From contig NZ_SNWE01000007.1 in NCBI RefSeq assembly GCF_004362395.1, positions 1-64,000 on the forward strand: DNA of 64,000 bases, in the 5' to 3' direction. Both the position numbers and the translations under genes were made by a program. Below, one piece after another: positions 35,462-44,684 of the stretch. The DNA comes from Salegentibacter sp. 24. Lineage in GTDB: Bacteria; Bacteroidota; Bacteroidia; Flavobacteriales; Flavobacteriaceae. The stretch's first letter is position 1. The number at the start of each line of letters is the position of its first letter. The notes under the pieces were generated by a model, which saw only the letters and a program-made list of their open reading frames with translations, made no database searches and was not told the DNA's origin.

Positions 35462-37333
35462 CTACTCTGCCTTAGCTCCCAGTTCAAACCAGCGTTCGGT
35501 TTTTGCTTCTATTTGATCCTCTATTTTCTTAAGTTCCACTGAATTTTCGGCAACTTGATCTCCGCTGAGGTCTTGGAGGAATTTCTTTTGAATTTCCTCT
35601 TTTTTCTTCTCGAGTTTGGCGATCTCTTTTTCCAGTTTTCCGTGTTCCTTTTGTTCGTTATAACTCAATTTACTTCCAGAACTGGTCTTTTTCCAATCTT
35701 TTTTAGTGTCTTTCTGATCGGTGCCTTGGGTCTCCTCTTTAGGTTCAGCGGAGGAACTTTCCTCGTATTCCCGGTAATCGCTGTAATTACCAGGGAAATC
35801 CTGAACCTGGGCATTTCCCTGAAACACGAACAGGTGATCTACGATCTTATCCATAAAATACCTGTCGTGGGAAACTACTACCAAACATCCGGGAAAGTCC
35901 AGCAGAAAGCCTTCCAGTACGTTTAACGTAACGATATCGAGATCGTTGGTAGGTTCATCAAGGATCAGGAAGTTGGGGTTTTGAATCAGAACCGTACACA
36001 GGTAAAGTCGTTTTCGCTCACCACCACTTAGTTTTTCAACAAAATCATATTGTTTTTTACGATCGAATAAAAATCGCTCTAAAAGCTGCTGCGCTGATAT
36101 TTGCCTGCCTTTCTTCAGGGGAATATATTCACCAAACTCCCGAATGACCTCGATAACTTTCTGTCCGGGTTTAATATTAATCCCTGCCTGGGTATAGTAA
36201 CCGAATTTAATAGTTTCCCCAATTACGACTTTTCCGGCATCGGGTTTTATCGCTCCAGTAAGAATATTTAGGAAAGTGGATTTCCCGGTCCCGTTTTTAC
36301 CAATTATTCCAATACGTTCGCCACGCTTAAAATTATAACTGAAATTTTTTAGCAATTCGTTATCCTCAAATGACTTTCCAATATTGTGCAGTTCCACGAT
36401 TTTGCTGCCCATCCGTTCCATATTGAGTTCCAGCTGGATTTCGTGATCCTGTCGGCGTTTATGGGCCCTGTCTTTAATATCCTGGAAATCATCTATCCTG
36501 GACTTGGATTTTGTGGTACGTGCTTTTGGCTGGCGGCGCATCCAATCCAGCTCTTTTTTGTAGAGCTGCTTAGCCTTTTCGGTATTGGTGGCTTCCTGGG
36601 CCATGCGGGCATCTTTTTTATCCAGGTAATAGCCGTAATTTCCTTTGTAGGTATAAAGCTGTCCATGATCAAGTTCCACGATTTCATTACAAACCCGTTC
36701 CAGGAAATACCTGTCGTGAGTTACCATAAATATGGTAAAGTTTTCCTTCTTGAAATATTCCTCCAGCCACTCGATCATATCCAGGTCCAGGTGGTTGGTT
36801 GGCTCATCCATAATAATGAAATTTGGCTTCTGCAAGAGCATGACCGTAAGGGCAAGTCGCTTTTTCTGACCCCCGGAAAGATATTTTACTTCTTTCGAAA
36901 GATCTTCTAATTTAAGTTTAAAAAGGATTTGCTTGTATTGGGTTTCAAAATCCCAGGCCTGCGCAGCATCCATTTCTTCAAAAGCCTTCTGATAAGCATC
37001 AGCATCATCGGGATTTTTAAGGGCCTTTTCATAGCGGTTTATAATATTCAGAATTTCGTTATCTGATGAAAATATGGTTTCTTCCACCGTTAAATTGGGA
37101 TCCAAATTGGGTTCCTGGGGGAGAAAAGCCGTAGTGATATCCTTTCTATAGACCACCTTACCGGCATCTGGCGAATCGAAACCTGCCAGGATATTTAGAA
37201 GGGAAGTTTTTCCGGTTCCATTTTTGGCAATAAATCCTACTTTCTGGCCTTCATTAATTCCAAAGGAAATATCCTTAAATAATATATGTTCGCCATAGGC
37301 TTTGGCAATATTTTCTACACTTAAATAATTCAC
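35462..37333 (-). CDS. ABC-F family ATPase (Uup/YdiF-like)
   Basis: A 623-residue soluble protein with two ATPase domains, Walker A GKNGTGKSTFL in the second and AKNGTGKTSLL in the first, and signatures LSGGQKKRLALTV and LSGGERKRLYLC. Between them is the ABC-F linker with basic residues (MRRQPKARTTKSKSR). A C-terminal coiled coil (about 560-620, LEKEIAKLEKKKEEIQKKF) is as in Uup-type proteins. ABC-F proteins act on ribosomes to resolve stalling. There are no membrane segments. Confidence 0.92.
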   Translation of the reverse strand: MNYLSVENIAKAYGEHILFKDISFGINEGQKVGFIAKNGTGKTSLLNILAGFDSPDAGKVVYRKDITTAFLPQEPNLDPNLTVEETIFSSDNEILNIINRYEKALKNPDDADAYQKAFEEMDAAQAWDFETQYKQILFKLKLEDLSKEVKYLSGGQKKRLALTVMLLQKPNFIIMDEPTNHLDLDMIEWLEEYFKKENFTIFMVTHDRYFLERVCNEIVELDHGQLYTYKGNYGYYLDKKDARMAQEATNTEKAKQLYKKELDWMRRQPKARTTKSKSRIDDFQDIKDRAHKRRQDHEIQLELNMERMGSKIVELHNIGKSFEDNELLKNFSYNFKRGERIGIIGKNGTGKSTFLNILTGAIKPDAGKVVIGETIKFGYYTQAGINIKPGQKVIEVIREFGEYIPLKKGRQISAQQLLERFLFDRKKQYDFVEKLSGGERKRLYLCTVLIQNPNFLILDEPTNDLDIVTLNVLEGFLLDFPGCLVVVSHDRYFMDKIVDHLFVFQGNAQVQDFPGNYSDYREYEESSSAEPKEETQGTDQKDTKKDWKKTSSGSKLSYNEQKEHGKLEKEIAKLEKKKEEIQKKFLQDLSGDQVAENSVELKKIEDQIEAKTERWFELGAKAE

Positions 37334-37399
37334 AGACTTGAGTTTTGTGCAAAATAAAAGGAAAATTGCGACTTAATTTTATTATTAGCCTACAAAAAC

Positions 37400-37407
37400 T
37401 ATATTTG
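37400..37407 (+). promoter_or_regulatory. Putative -7 promoter element of the wza operon
   Basis: TATATTTG is a full match to TAnnTTTG. It lies 99 nt before the Wza start and 20 nt before the leader ORF. No TTG at the expected -33 distance. Confidence 0.5.
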
Positions 37408-37427
37408 TTAAAACTATCTAAATTAAG

Positions 37428-37505
37428 ATGAAGACAAATTCGCATATAGTGTGCTTGTCGGTTTTATTCATCCTGATGTCCCGAATCAATAGCAAAATAT
37501 GCTGA
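37428..37505 (+). CDS. Putative 25-codon leader peptide upstream of wza
   Basis: An ATG about 14 nt downstream of the predicted transcription start opens a frame for a 25-residue peptide beginning MKTNSHIVCLSVLFILMS. It is hydrophobic, with a basic N-terminus, like a signal or membrane peptide. Its TGA overlaps the ATG of the Wza gene (37499) by 7 nt, so re-initiation or coupling is possible. It may be only a relic or chance. Confidence 0.35.
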   Translation: MKTNSHIVCLSVLFILMSRINSKIC

Positions 37506-38296
37506 AGAGATATTATTTCATTATAATCTTACTGGCGGGAGTTTTAAGTTTCTCCTCCTGTATTTCTACCAAAAAAACGACTTATCTGCAGGATTTTGAC
37601 GAGGAAGTGGATAGTATTATTCAAATTGAACAACTTAAAAAGCCGTATCGAATTCAAACCGGCGACCTTTTAAGTATTCGGGTAAAAGCTTTGGACCAGG
37701 AATTGGTTGGAATGTTCAACCCGGTTGGAGAAGCCAATCCCAATGCGACTACTGAAGAGGCCGTTTATTTCGATGGGTTTACCGTAGATGACCATGGTAA
37801 TATCCGGGTACCCACCTTAGGTGAGGTCAACGTTTTGGGGTATACGGAGAAGGAAATAAGGGAAAAAATAGAAGCTTTGCTTTTGGAGAATTATTTTAAA
37901 GAAGAAGCTAATCTTTTTGTAACGGTAAAACTCGCAGGAATAAGATATACCACCCTGGGAGAAATAGGAACCGGCAGCCAGGTGATTTATAAAGAAAAAG
38001 TAACGATTATGGAAGCCGTCGCCAATGCAGGAGGAATCACTGAATACGGGGATATGGAAAATGTAAAGATTATTCGGCAGTATCCATACGGCGAGGAGGT
38101 TCATAGCATAGACTTAACCGATATTGAAGCGATACAAAGTGAATATTATTATATACAGCCCAACGACCTGATTTTGGTAAATGCTCTGCCTCAAAAGGCA
38201 TTGGGGCTGGGAACCACGGGACTTGAGGTCTTTAGAACGGGGGTAACCATTTTATCGTTTCTTACAACTTCCATCTTATTATTTACAAGGATTTAA
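37499..38296 (+). CDS. wza: Polysaccharide export lipoprotein (Wza-type)
   Basis: A 265-residue outer-membrane lipoprotein with signal peptide FIIILLAGVLSFSSC (lipobox Cys at residue 21) and the Poly_export domain (YRIQTGDLLSIRVKALDQELV). It has SLBB-type repeats (TLGEIGTGSQVIYKEKVTI and MEAVANAGGITEYG) and a hydrophobic C-terminus. It is homologous to Wza, which forms the outer-membrane pore for capsule or EPS. The tyrosine kinase gene starts at the next base, so the two are coupled. Confidence 0.9.
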   Translation: MLKRYYFIIILLAGVLSFSSCISTKKTTYLQDFDEEVDSIIQIEQLKKPYRIQTGDLLSIRVKALDQELVGMFNPVGEANPNATTEEAVYFDGFTVDDHGNIRVPTLGEVNVLGYTEKEIREKIEALLLENYFKEEANLFVTVKLAGIRYTTLGEIGTGSQVIYKEKVTIMEAVANAGGITEYGDMENVKIIRQYPYGEEVHSIDLTDIEAIQSEYYYIQPNDLILVNALPQKALGLGTTGLEVFRTGVTILSFLTTSILLFTRI

Positions 38297-40768
38297 ATGG
38301 CGCATGAAGACGATCACATATCAGATGTAGGCTCAACCTTCGATTTTAAAGGTTTTGTTCTAAAAGTAATAAGTTACTGGAAGTTGATTTTACTTTCGGT
38401 AGGGATAAGCCTGGCGGTGGCTTACTACAATAATGTAAGAAAATTGCCGGTATACAGCCTGGGGAATTCTATCTCCATAAAAGACGATCAAAATCCTTTT
38501 TTTACCAGTAATACCAGTTTAACCTTTAATTGGGGCGGTACTTCTGATAAAGTGAATACCGCGATGACGATCTTAAGATCACGATCCCATAATGAGGAGG
38601 TAGTAGAAAAACTTCAGTTTTATACGCAGTATCTAAAAGACGGGGAATACCAGCGAATAGACGCCTACGGTAAAGCGCCTTTTAAAGTGGTTGCCGATAC
38701 GGCTAAGCCCCAGGCCTTGAATGTAACGATGGTCATTACCTTTGTAGATTCAGCTACCTATAATTTGGAAGCCAATGTACCGGCAAGTCTAAGTCTTCAG
38801 GATTATGGTACTAAAGAAAAAACCTACCGGGAGGTCGATCCTAAAGAATTCAGTAAAAATTATAAATCAGGAGAACAGGTTAGGCTACCTTTCTTCAACG
38901 GAACTATCCTTAGGGTAGAACAGCCTTTGCAGGCGGGAACTCCGTTCTATGTGAGTTTTATGAATTTTGATTCGGCCGTAGGGAGGTACCGGGGGGTAAA
39001 TGTTAGCCCGGAATCCCAGGGTTCATCAGTGTTACGGTTAAGCCAGACCGGGGGGAATAAAGATCGCCTGGTGGATTACCTGAACGGAACGGTAGAAGTG
39101 CTGAGTGACAATATGCTTGCACGAAAAAACCTTTTTGCAACTAAAACTATTCGGTTTATAGATTCCAGTCTGGCGGTACAATCCGAGGCATTAAAACTCG
39201 TGGAAGCAGAGTTGAACGAGTTTAGAAATGAAAATGCGATCATGGATATTTCTGCGGAAAGTTCCCAGCTTTCCAATAAGCTCTCCACCCTGGACCTTCG
39301 GGAAGAGGAGATAAGAAGGCAGCTATCCTATTACGAAACCCTAAGAAATTACTTGCAAACCCGTACCGACTACTCGAATGTTCCAGCGCCATCTGTGGCG
39401 GGAATTTCAGAAGGGAGTATCGCCAGCGGTGTTTCCCGTATTATTGCCCTTGCGGAAGAAAGGAGTAATTATCAATATTCCCTAAAAGAAGACTCCCCGG
39501 TTTTTGACGATATAGACCGACAAATCAATTCGGTTAAATCTATCTTGCTGGAAAACATCAGTTCGTCCAGAGGCCTGTTACAGGATGAGCAAAGGAATAT
39601 AAACCGACAGATCGCACAACTTGAAACTGAAATAAGTAAACTTCCTCAGGAAGAACAGGATTTGCTTAAGATTCAGCGGCGCTATAGTCTCAATGAGAAA
39701 TCTTACAATATGTTCCTTGAGAAAAGGAGTGAGGCTGGGCTTATAAAAGCGGCCAATGTAAGCGATGTTATGGTGATCGATTCTGCCAAGGATACCGGTG
39801 GCGGACAAATTGGTCCTAATACCCAGCTTAATTATGTTATGGCCGTGCTGGTTGGGGGCGTGATTCCCTTAACTTTTGTGTTCTTACTGGTTTTTCTAAA
39901 TACCAATATCCACAATGCCCAGGAAGTAACGCGTTTGTCACCAATTCCTATTCTTGGAATGATTGGAAAAAGTAAAACGGATTCCAACCTGGTGGTTTTC
40001 AATAACCCAAAATCCTCAATTTCTGAAGGCTTTAGAGGCTTGCGCTCCAGTCTTCAGTTTATGTATAAAAAACAGGGGGTAACCGGGTCTAAAACATTAT
40101 TGATTACTTCCTCAGTTTCAGGGGAAGGAAAAACCTTCTGTGCGATGAACCTGGCCACTGTGTTTGCCTTAAGTGCACGAAAAACCGTGTTGGTAGGAGT
40201 CGATTTAAGAAAACCGAAGATCTTCGATGATTTCCAGTTAAACAATGAAATAGGAGTCGTAAATTACCTGATTGACCAGGCCAGCAGTGAAGAAATTATT
40301 CAGCAGAGTAAAATTCCGCACCTGGATGTAATCACAGCCGGTCCGGTACCTCCAAATCCTTCAGAATTACTGATCAACGAGCAGATGGATAAGCTGATGG
40401 AGGAATTAAAACAGAAATACGATTATATCATTCTGGATACACCTCCAATAGGAATGGTAGCCGATGCCTTGAACCTGGTGAAACATGCCGATGCGACAAT
40501 CTACCTGATACGCCAGGATTATACCAAGCGTGGGATGTTGGAATCTATTAATGAGAAATACAACAAAGGGGAAATTAAAAACATCAGTTTTGTCTTAAAC
40601 CACTTTGTACACCGAGCCAAATATGGCTATGGATACGGCTATGGATATGGTTACGGTTATGGTTACGGCTATGGATACAACCGCTATTCCAAAGGCTACG
40701 TAGAAAAATCTGATCCCACCCGAAAATTCAAACGCTGGTGGAAAAAGGCGATGCGGAATTTTGAATAG
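38297..40768 (+). CDS. wzc: Wzc-type polysaccharide co-polymerase / tyrosine autokinase
   Basis: An 823-residue inner-membrane BY-kinase. Two membrane helices (about 32-48 and 513-535) flank a periplasmic region rich in coiled coil (about 290-480, EAELNEFRNENAIMDI). The kinase domain has Walker A SVSGEGKTFCAM (about 604-615), Walker A' VGVDLRKPKI and Walker B YIILDTPPIGMVADA. The C-terminus carries about ten alternating Tyr and Gly residues (776-794), the autophosphorylation cluster. It regulates chain length and export. Confidence 0.92.
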   Translation: MAHEDDHISDVGSTFDFKGFVLKVISYWKLILLSVGISLAVAYYNNVRKLPVYSLGNSISIKDDQNPFFTSNTSLTFNWGGTSDKVNTAMTILRSRSHNEEVVEKLQFYTQYLKDGEYQRIDAYGKAPFKVVADTAKPQALNVTMVITFVDSATYNLEANVPASLSLQDYGTKEKTYREVDPKEFSKNYKSGEQVRLPFFNGTILRVEQPLQAGTPFYVSFMNFDSAVGRYRGVNVSPESQGSSVLRLSQTGGNKDRLVDYLNGTVEVLSDNMLARKNLFATKTIRFIDSSLAVQSEALKLVEAELNEFRNENAIMDISAESSQLSNKLSTLDLREEEIRRQLSYYETLRNYLQTRTDYSNVPAPSVAGISEGSIASGVSRIIALAEERSNYQYSLKEDSPVFDDIDRQINSVKSILLENISSSRGLLQDEQRNINRQIAQLETEISKLPQEEQDLLKIQRRYSLNEKSYNMFLEKRSEAGLIKAANVSDVMVIDSAKDTGGGQIGPNTQLNYVMAVLVGGVIPLTFVFLLVFLNTNIHNAQEVTRLSPIPILGMIGKSKTDSNLVVFNNPKSSISEGFRGLRSSLQFMYKKQGVTGSKTLLITSSVSGEGKTFCAMNLATVFALSARKTVLVGVDLRKPKIFDDFQLNNEIGVVNYLIDQASSEEIIQQSKIPHLDVITAGPVPPNPSELLINEQMDKLMEELKQKYDYIILDTPPIGMVADALNLVKHADATIYLIRQDYTKRGMLESINEKYNKGEIKNISFVLNHFVHRAKYGYGYGYGYGYGYGYGYGYNRYSKGYVEKSDPTRKFKRWWKKAMRNFE

Positions 40769-40867
40769 GTTTTTCATTGGTTAAAGCTCAGATCTGAGCC
40801 GTTTGGGTAATTCAAAAATAGGATGTTTTGCTCAGCCTGTTCAAGACTTCGCCAGAACGGTTCGGGA

Positions 40868-42580
40868 CTAATTACCCATTAGAAGACCAGCATTGACCCA
40901 CTGCCAGATATGAAAACTGCTTTGGTTGTCTCCGGTTTTGTAATTTTTCCATTCTCTGTGCATTTCTTCAAAATCAAACCAGTGTGAAGCCCTGGAATAT
41001 CGGAGTTTCTCAAAATTTTCTTCTGTAAAAGCCTTTAATTGATTACCTAGCCATTCCCGTTGTGGGGTTTGCAGGGGCCGCTTTGGGGCATAACTTAAAT
41101 CCTTAGGAACTAATTCTTTAAGTATTTCACGGATCAAATATTTCTGAATCCCCTTATGAATTTTATAGGATTTTGGTTGGGAAAAGGCAAATTCCACCAT
41201 TCTGTAATCCAGGAAAGGTTCCCGTAATTCTGTGCTATAGGCCATAGATATCCGGTCGTTGAACCTAAGTGCGCGTGGTATTTTTGTATAAAATAGATCT
41301 CGGTACTGTAAATTTTTTAGATCCTTATCAAATGGTGCAGGATAGACAGGCTTTTTAGCTAAATCTCTAAATTCATTCCTTAATACCTTTGGCCGAAACG
41401 GACTTTTTTCACCTGTTCCCTGGATGCTTTTAGCATTTTTGGGATTTTGATAATAATCATAACCAGCCCATTGTTCGTCCATTCCCTGCCCGTCCAGTAA
41501 TACTTTTACGGCGTCTTTTTGAGCGGTTTCAAATAAGGCAGCATAAGCCAATGTGGGAAGACCGGCGTAAGGTTCGTCCTGGATGTCACTTAGGAACTGA
41601 GCCTTTTCCACTACATCCCCTGGTTCAATTTTTACTTTGGTTAGCGGATTTTGAGTAGTTTCGATCATTTTTTGGACCCAGGGCAACTCGTCATAATTTT
41701 CATCGCCGGTATAAAACGTATAGGCTCTGATATTTTTGTTTTCGTGAAGTCGGTTTATCAAAGCCAATAAAAGCGAGCTATCCACTCCGCCACTAATATT
41801 AAAACCAATAGGAACATCTGCTCTAAACCGCAGTGAAATGCTATCGCTTAAGATTTTAGTATATGCTTCTTTTGCTTCTTCAAATGATAGGACCTCAGAA
41901 TGATTGGAGAGGTTTTTTTCAAAATCGTACCATTTACTGATCTTTAACTTTCCAGCCTGATATTCTAAATAGTGCCCCCCCGGGAGTTGAAATATTTCAT
42001 CGTAGAATGTTTCTGAAGGCATTCCGTAAGACCCGTAAGAAAAATAATTAGCCCATACCTGTTCATTAGGTTGATCCAACTTTAAAAGGCTTCTTATAGC
42101 TTTAATTTCACTACTGAAATAGAAATCCTGGTTTTTTCTGGAATAAAAAAAAGGTTTTACCCCAAACCTATCCCTTGCAGCAAAAAGTTTTTTCTCTCTA
42201 TTATCCCAAATACCGAATGCAAACATACCATTAAGCTTAGTAAGGCAGGATTTCCCCCATACTATAAAGGCTGCCAATAAAACTTCTGTATCAGATCCCG
42301 TTTTAAAATTATAATGGGTTTTTAATTCCTGTTTTAACTCCTTGTAATTATAGATTTCCCCATTAAAGGTCAGGTGATAACGCCCTGAATTATCTTTAAA
42401 GGGCTGATTGGCTTTCGCAGAGAGGTCAATAATAGAAAGACGGTTATGTCCAAGTGCACAATAACCGGGATCAAAATAATTCCCGGTATGATCCGGCCCA
42501 CGATGATGCTGAAGTTTCAGCATTTGCTGCAGTTGTTCTTTATTAGCCTTTGCTGAAATTATTCCTGCGATTCCGCACAT
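40868..42580 (-). CDS. asnB: Glutamine-hydrolysing asparagine synthetase family amidotransferase
   Basis: A 570-residue AsnB-type protein. The N-terminal glutaminase domain starts MCGIAGI with catalytic Cys2, followed by LQHHRGPDHTG and NGEIYNY. The C-terminal synthetase domain has the ATP PP-loop NISGGVDSSLLLAL and FLDYRMVEF. In surface-polysaccharide loci such AsnB-like proteins amidate sugar uronates rather than make asparagine. It is the last of three reverse-strand genes after NeuC and NeuA; which acid it amidates is unknown. Confidence 0.88.
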   Translation of the reverse strand: MCGIAGIISAKANKEQLQQMLKLQHHRGPDHTGNYFDPGYCALGHNRLSIIDLSAKANQPFKDNSGRYHLTFNGEIYNYKELKQELKTHYNFKTGSDTEVLLAAFIVWGKSCLTKLNGMFAFGIWDNREKKLFAARDRFGVKPFFYSRKNQDFYFSSEIKAIRSLLKLDQPNEQVWANYFSYGSYGMPSETFYDEIFQLPGGHYLEYQAGKLKISKWYDFEKNLSNHSEVLSFEEAKEAYTKILSDSISLRFRADVPIGFNISGGVDSSLLLALINRLHENKNIRAYTFYTGDENYDELPWVQKMIETTQNPLTKVKIEPGDVVEKAQFLSDIQDEPYAGLPTLAYAALFETAQKDAVKVLLDGQGMDEQWAGYDYYQNPKNAKSIQGTGEKSPFRPKVLRNEFRDLAKKPVYPAPFDKDLKNLQYRDLFYTKIPRALRFNDRISMAYSTELREPFLDYRMVEFAFSQPKSYKIHKGIQKYLIREILKELVPKDLSYAPKRPLQTPQREWLGNQLKAFTEENFEKLRYSRASHWFDFEEMHREWKNYKTGDNQSSFHIWQWVNAGLLMGN

Positions 42581-42682
42581 CCTTCTTCTAATTTTGGCTA
42601 TACATTTCTTCTATATTCATAATGGCTTAGGATCTAAGCGAATTTAAGATAAACCTTAGCCCCCGTTTTTAGTTCTCTCGAT

Positions 42683-43372
42683 TTATAATCTTTTGAATAT
42701 TTTTTCTGCTTTTCTCCAATCTTCTGGGACATCAATATTTACATAAGGAGAATTAGAGGTGTTTACAAAACCTATTTTCTCTCCGTAGAGGGAATTTTCA
42801 TTTAACACCACTTCGGTTTTAGTAATATATATGGCTCCGTCCCTGTGATAGGCTTTTGGTAAATCCTGTCTTCGAGTAATAATTTCTTGTTCCCCGGTAG
42901 CAATTTCTAAGCTCCCATTTCTTTCTTCAAAAACCCAATGCGGGTTATAATCTTCAGGCACCTCCCTAACGGTGACCAGCGAATCGAAATTATTGTCCTG
43001 AAATTTTAAAATACATTCATCTATAAGCCCGGGTTTTCGAAATGGGGTAGTTGGCTGCAGCAAACATACTGCATCAAATTGAATTCCGCGGCTCAGATAG
43101 TGGTTCACTGCGTGTTTTACAACCTCCAGACTGGAACTGGAATCTTCGCTCAGATGAGCCGGGCGCTTAAAAGGAACCTCAAGCTCAAGCTGCTTTGCAA
43201 TTTGAATGATTTCTTCATTATCTGAGCTCAGGATAACTTTATTTAAAAGTTTTGAATTTTTCGCCGCTTCAAAAGTGTATTGCAATAGCGGTTTACCTCC
43301 CAGAAGTTTAATGTTCTTACCGGGAATACCTTTGCTACCACCCCGGGCAGGGATCAGGCCTAAAATTTTCAT
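42683..43372 (-). CDS. neuA: CMP-nonulosonate cytidylyltransferase (NeuA-like)
   Basis: A 229-residue cytidylyltransferase with the nucleotide motif IPARGGSKGIPGKNIKLLGG at the N-terminus, VILSSDNEEIIQIA, LLQPTTPFRKPGLID and HRDGAIYITKT. It activates sialic acid, legionaminic acid or a relative as the CMP sugar. It lies 14 nt after the NeuC-type epimerase gene. No NeuB-type synthase is visible in the window. Confidence 0.88.
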   Translation of the reverse strand: MKILGLIPARGGSKGIPGKNIKLLGGKPLLQYTFEAAKNSKLLNKVILSSDNEEIIQIAKQLELEVPFKRPAHLSEDSSSSLEVVKHAVNHYLSRGIQFDAVCLLQPTTPFRKPGLIDECILKFQDNNFDSLVTVREVPEDYNPHWVFEERNGSLEIATGEQEIITRRQDLPKAYHRDGAIYITKTEVVLNENSLYGEKIGFVNTSNSPYVNIDVPEDWRKAEKIFKRL

Positions 43373-43386
43373 ACTGAAGCAGTTTT

Positions 43387-44544
43387 TTAATAGGTAATCG
43401 TTTTGCTAAATGTTAATTCAGAAGTGGCTAAAATTTCAGCAATTCTTTTCCCTGAATTTCCATTTCCGTAAATCTCTGAAGATTCAAAATGATCGGTTCG
43501 TATTGCGTTTTCGGTTGCTTCTAAAATTTCATTTAAATTATAATTCACATCGGTTACATTGGTAGCCCGATTGCGGCGAAATTGCCGATTCCCAATGTTG
43601 ACCACCGGCACTCCCAAATAAGCGCACTCCCTTAAACCGGCACTTGAATTACCCACTAAAGCTTTAGAATTTTTTAAAAGTTTGAGAAAATCGTTTGGTT
43701 CCAAATTTTTAAAAAAATGTATGTTTTCAGGTTTTTCTAGCTCCCTGAAGGTTCGTATCCCATTGGATGTCCCATCAGATCCGGCGTCTACATTTGGCCA
43801 AAACCAGAATGCAGGGAAATCTAAACTTTTAATCGCTTTTAGGGTTTCGGTAATATGTGCTTTTGCCATTTGATATTCTGTAGTAACCGGATGTTGCATC
43901 ACTACAATATAACCTTCTTTCCAGTTGAGATTAGAACCCACCCCCCCGTATTTTTCTATGGGATCAAAATCCAGAAATGGATATTCTGAAATTTCTTTTG
44001 CCAGGTCTATAGAAGGGCATCCGGTGTTGATCACCTTGTCAGGATGTTCCCCTAATTTTATTACCCGTTGTTTGGCATCTTCTGAAGCAACCAGGTGAAG
44101 GTCGGCAAGTTTGGTGTTGGCGTGTCTTACTTTCTCATCAATGCTACCCGTGACCTCACCTCCCTGAATATGAACTAAGGGAATGTTTTGATACGCCGCA
44201 GCGATAGAAGTAGCAATGGTTTCAAACCGGTCTGCTATGGTTACCACGGCATCTGGTTTTAGATTATAAAAAACATTGGTAAGCTCCATTACACCCAGAC
44301 CAGTGGTTTTGGCCATGGTGGTAGGATTTTCTCCTTCCAGTACCATAAAAACCTTTGCCGCAATGTCAAATCCGTCTTTTTCAATAAAATCTACCGCGTT
44401 TCCATACCGGTCCAGTAGGGCCGATCCAGCAATTACCAGTTGTAGTTCCAGTTCGGGATGTAGCTGTATTGCTTTTAAAGCCGTTTTGATCCGACTGTAG
44501 GACGGGCGGGCAGTAACGACAACGCATATTTTTCTTTGGGGCAT
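43387..44544 (-). CDS. neuC: Hydrolysing UDP-GlcNAc 2-epimerase (NeuC/LegG-like)
   Basis: A 385-residue enzyme that converts UDP-GlcNAc (or a deoxy diamino relative) to free ManNAc-type sugar, the first step to nonulosonic acids. Motifs are CVVVTARPSYSRIKTALKAI at the N-terminus, IADRFETIATSIAA, HIQGGEVTGSIDEKVRHANT and LVGNSSAGLRECAYLGVPVV. It is first in the reverse-strand trio with NeuA and AsnB. Confidence 0.9.
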   Translation of the reverse strand: MPQRKICVVVTARPSYSRIKTALKAIQLHPELELQLVIAGSALLDRYGNAVDFIEKDGFDIAAKVFMVLEGENPTTMAKTTGLGVMELTNVFYNLKPDAVVTIADRFETIATSIAAAYQNIPLVHIQGGEVTGSIDEKVRHANTKLADLHLVASEDAKQRVIKLGEHPDKVINTGCPSIDLAKEISEYPFLDFDPIEKYGGVGSNLNWKEGYIVVMQHPVTTEYQMAKAHITETLKAIKSLDFPAFWFWPNVDAGSDGTSNGIRTFRELEKPENIHFFKNLEPNDFLKLLKNSKALVGNSSAGLRECAYLGVPVVNIGNRQFRRNRATNVTDVNYNLNEILEATENAIRTDHFESSEIYGNGNSGKRIAEILATSELTFSKTITY

Positions 44545-44635
44545 GTATTGGTTTTTGATAAGTGGCTTAAAAGTATAAAAAATGTTTGGATCGGCTTTGC
44601 GGGATTTTTAATAAGAATTTTGTGTATAATTTCAA

Positions 44636-44643
44636 TATATTTG
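44636..44643 (+). promoter_or_regulatory. Putative -7 promoter element of the pyruvyltransferase gene
   Basis: TATATTTG is a full match to TAnnTTTG. It lies within the long open frame that begins at 44586, so a start further down is preferred. Confidence 0.4.
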
Positions 44644-44684
44644 AGTTTTTCAGGCTTTGCCGTTATAATCCCAAAGTATATCTA

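Noticed and set aside
40622-40678. GGNTAY repeats considered as a microsatellite or CRISPR-like array
   Set aside because: The repeats are in frame within a kinase gene and encode the known Tyr-rich tail of BY-kinases. Spacers are absent.
40786-40799. Perfect 14-bp palindrome GCTCAGATCTGAGC after wzc
   Set aside because: No T-run follows and no binding protein family with this site is known to me. Short palindromes of this size occur by chance. A terminator for wzc is possible but not supported.
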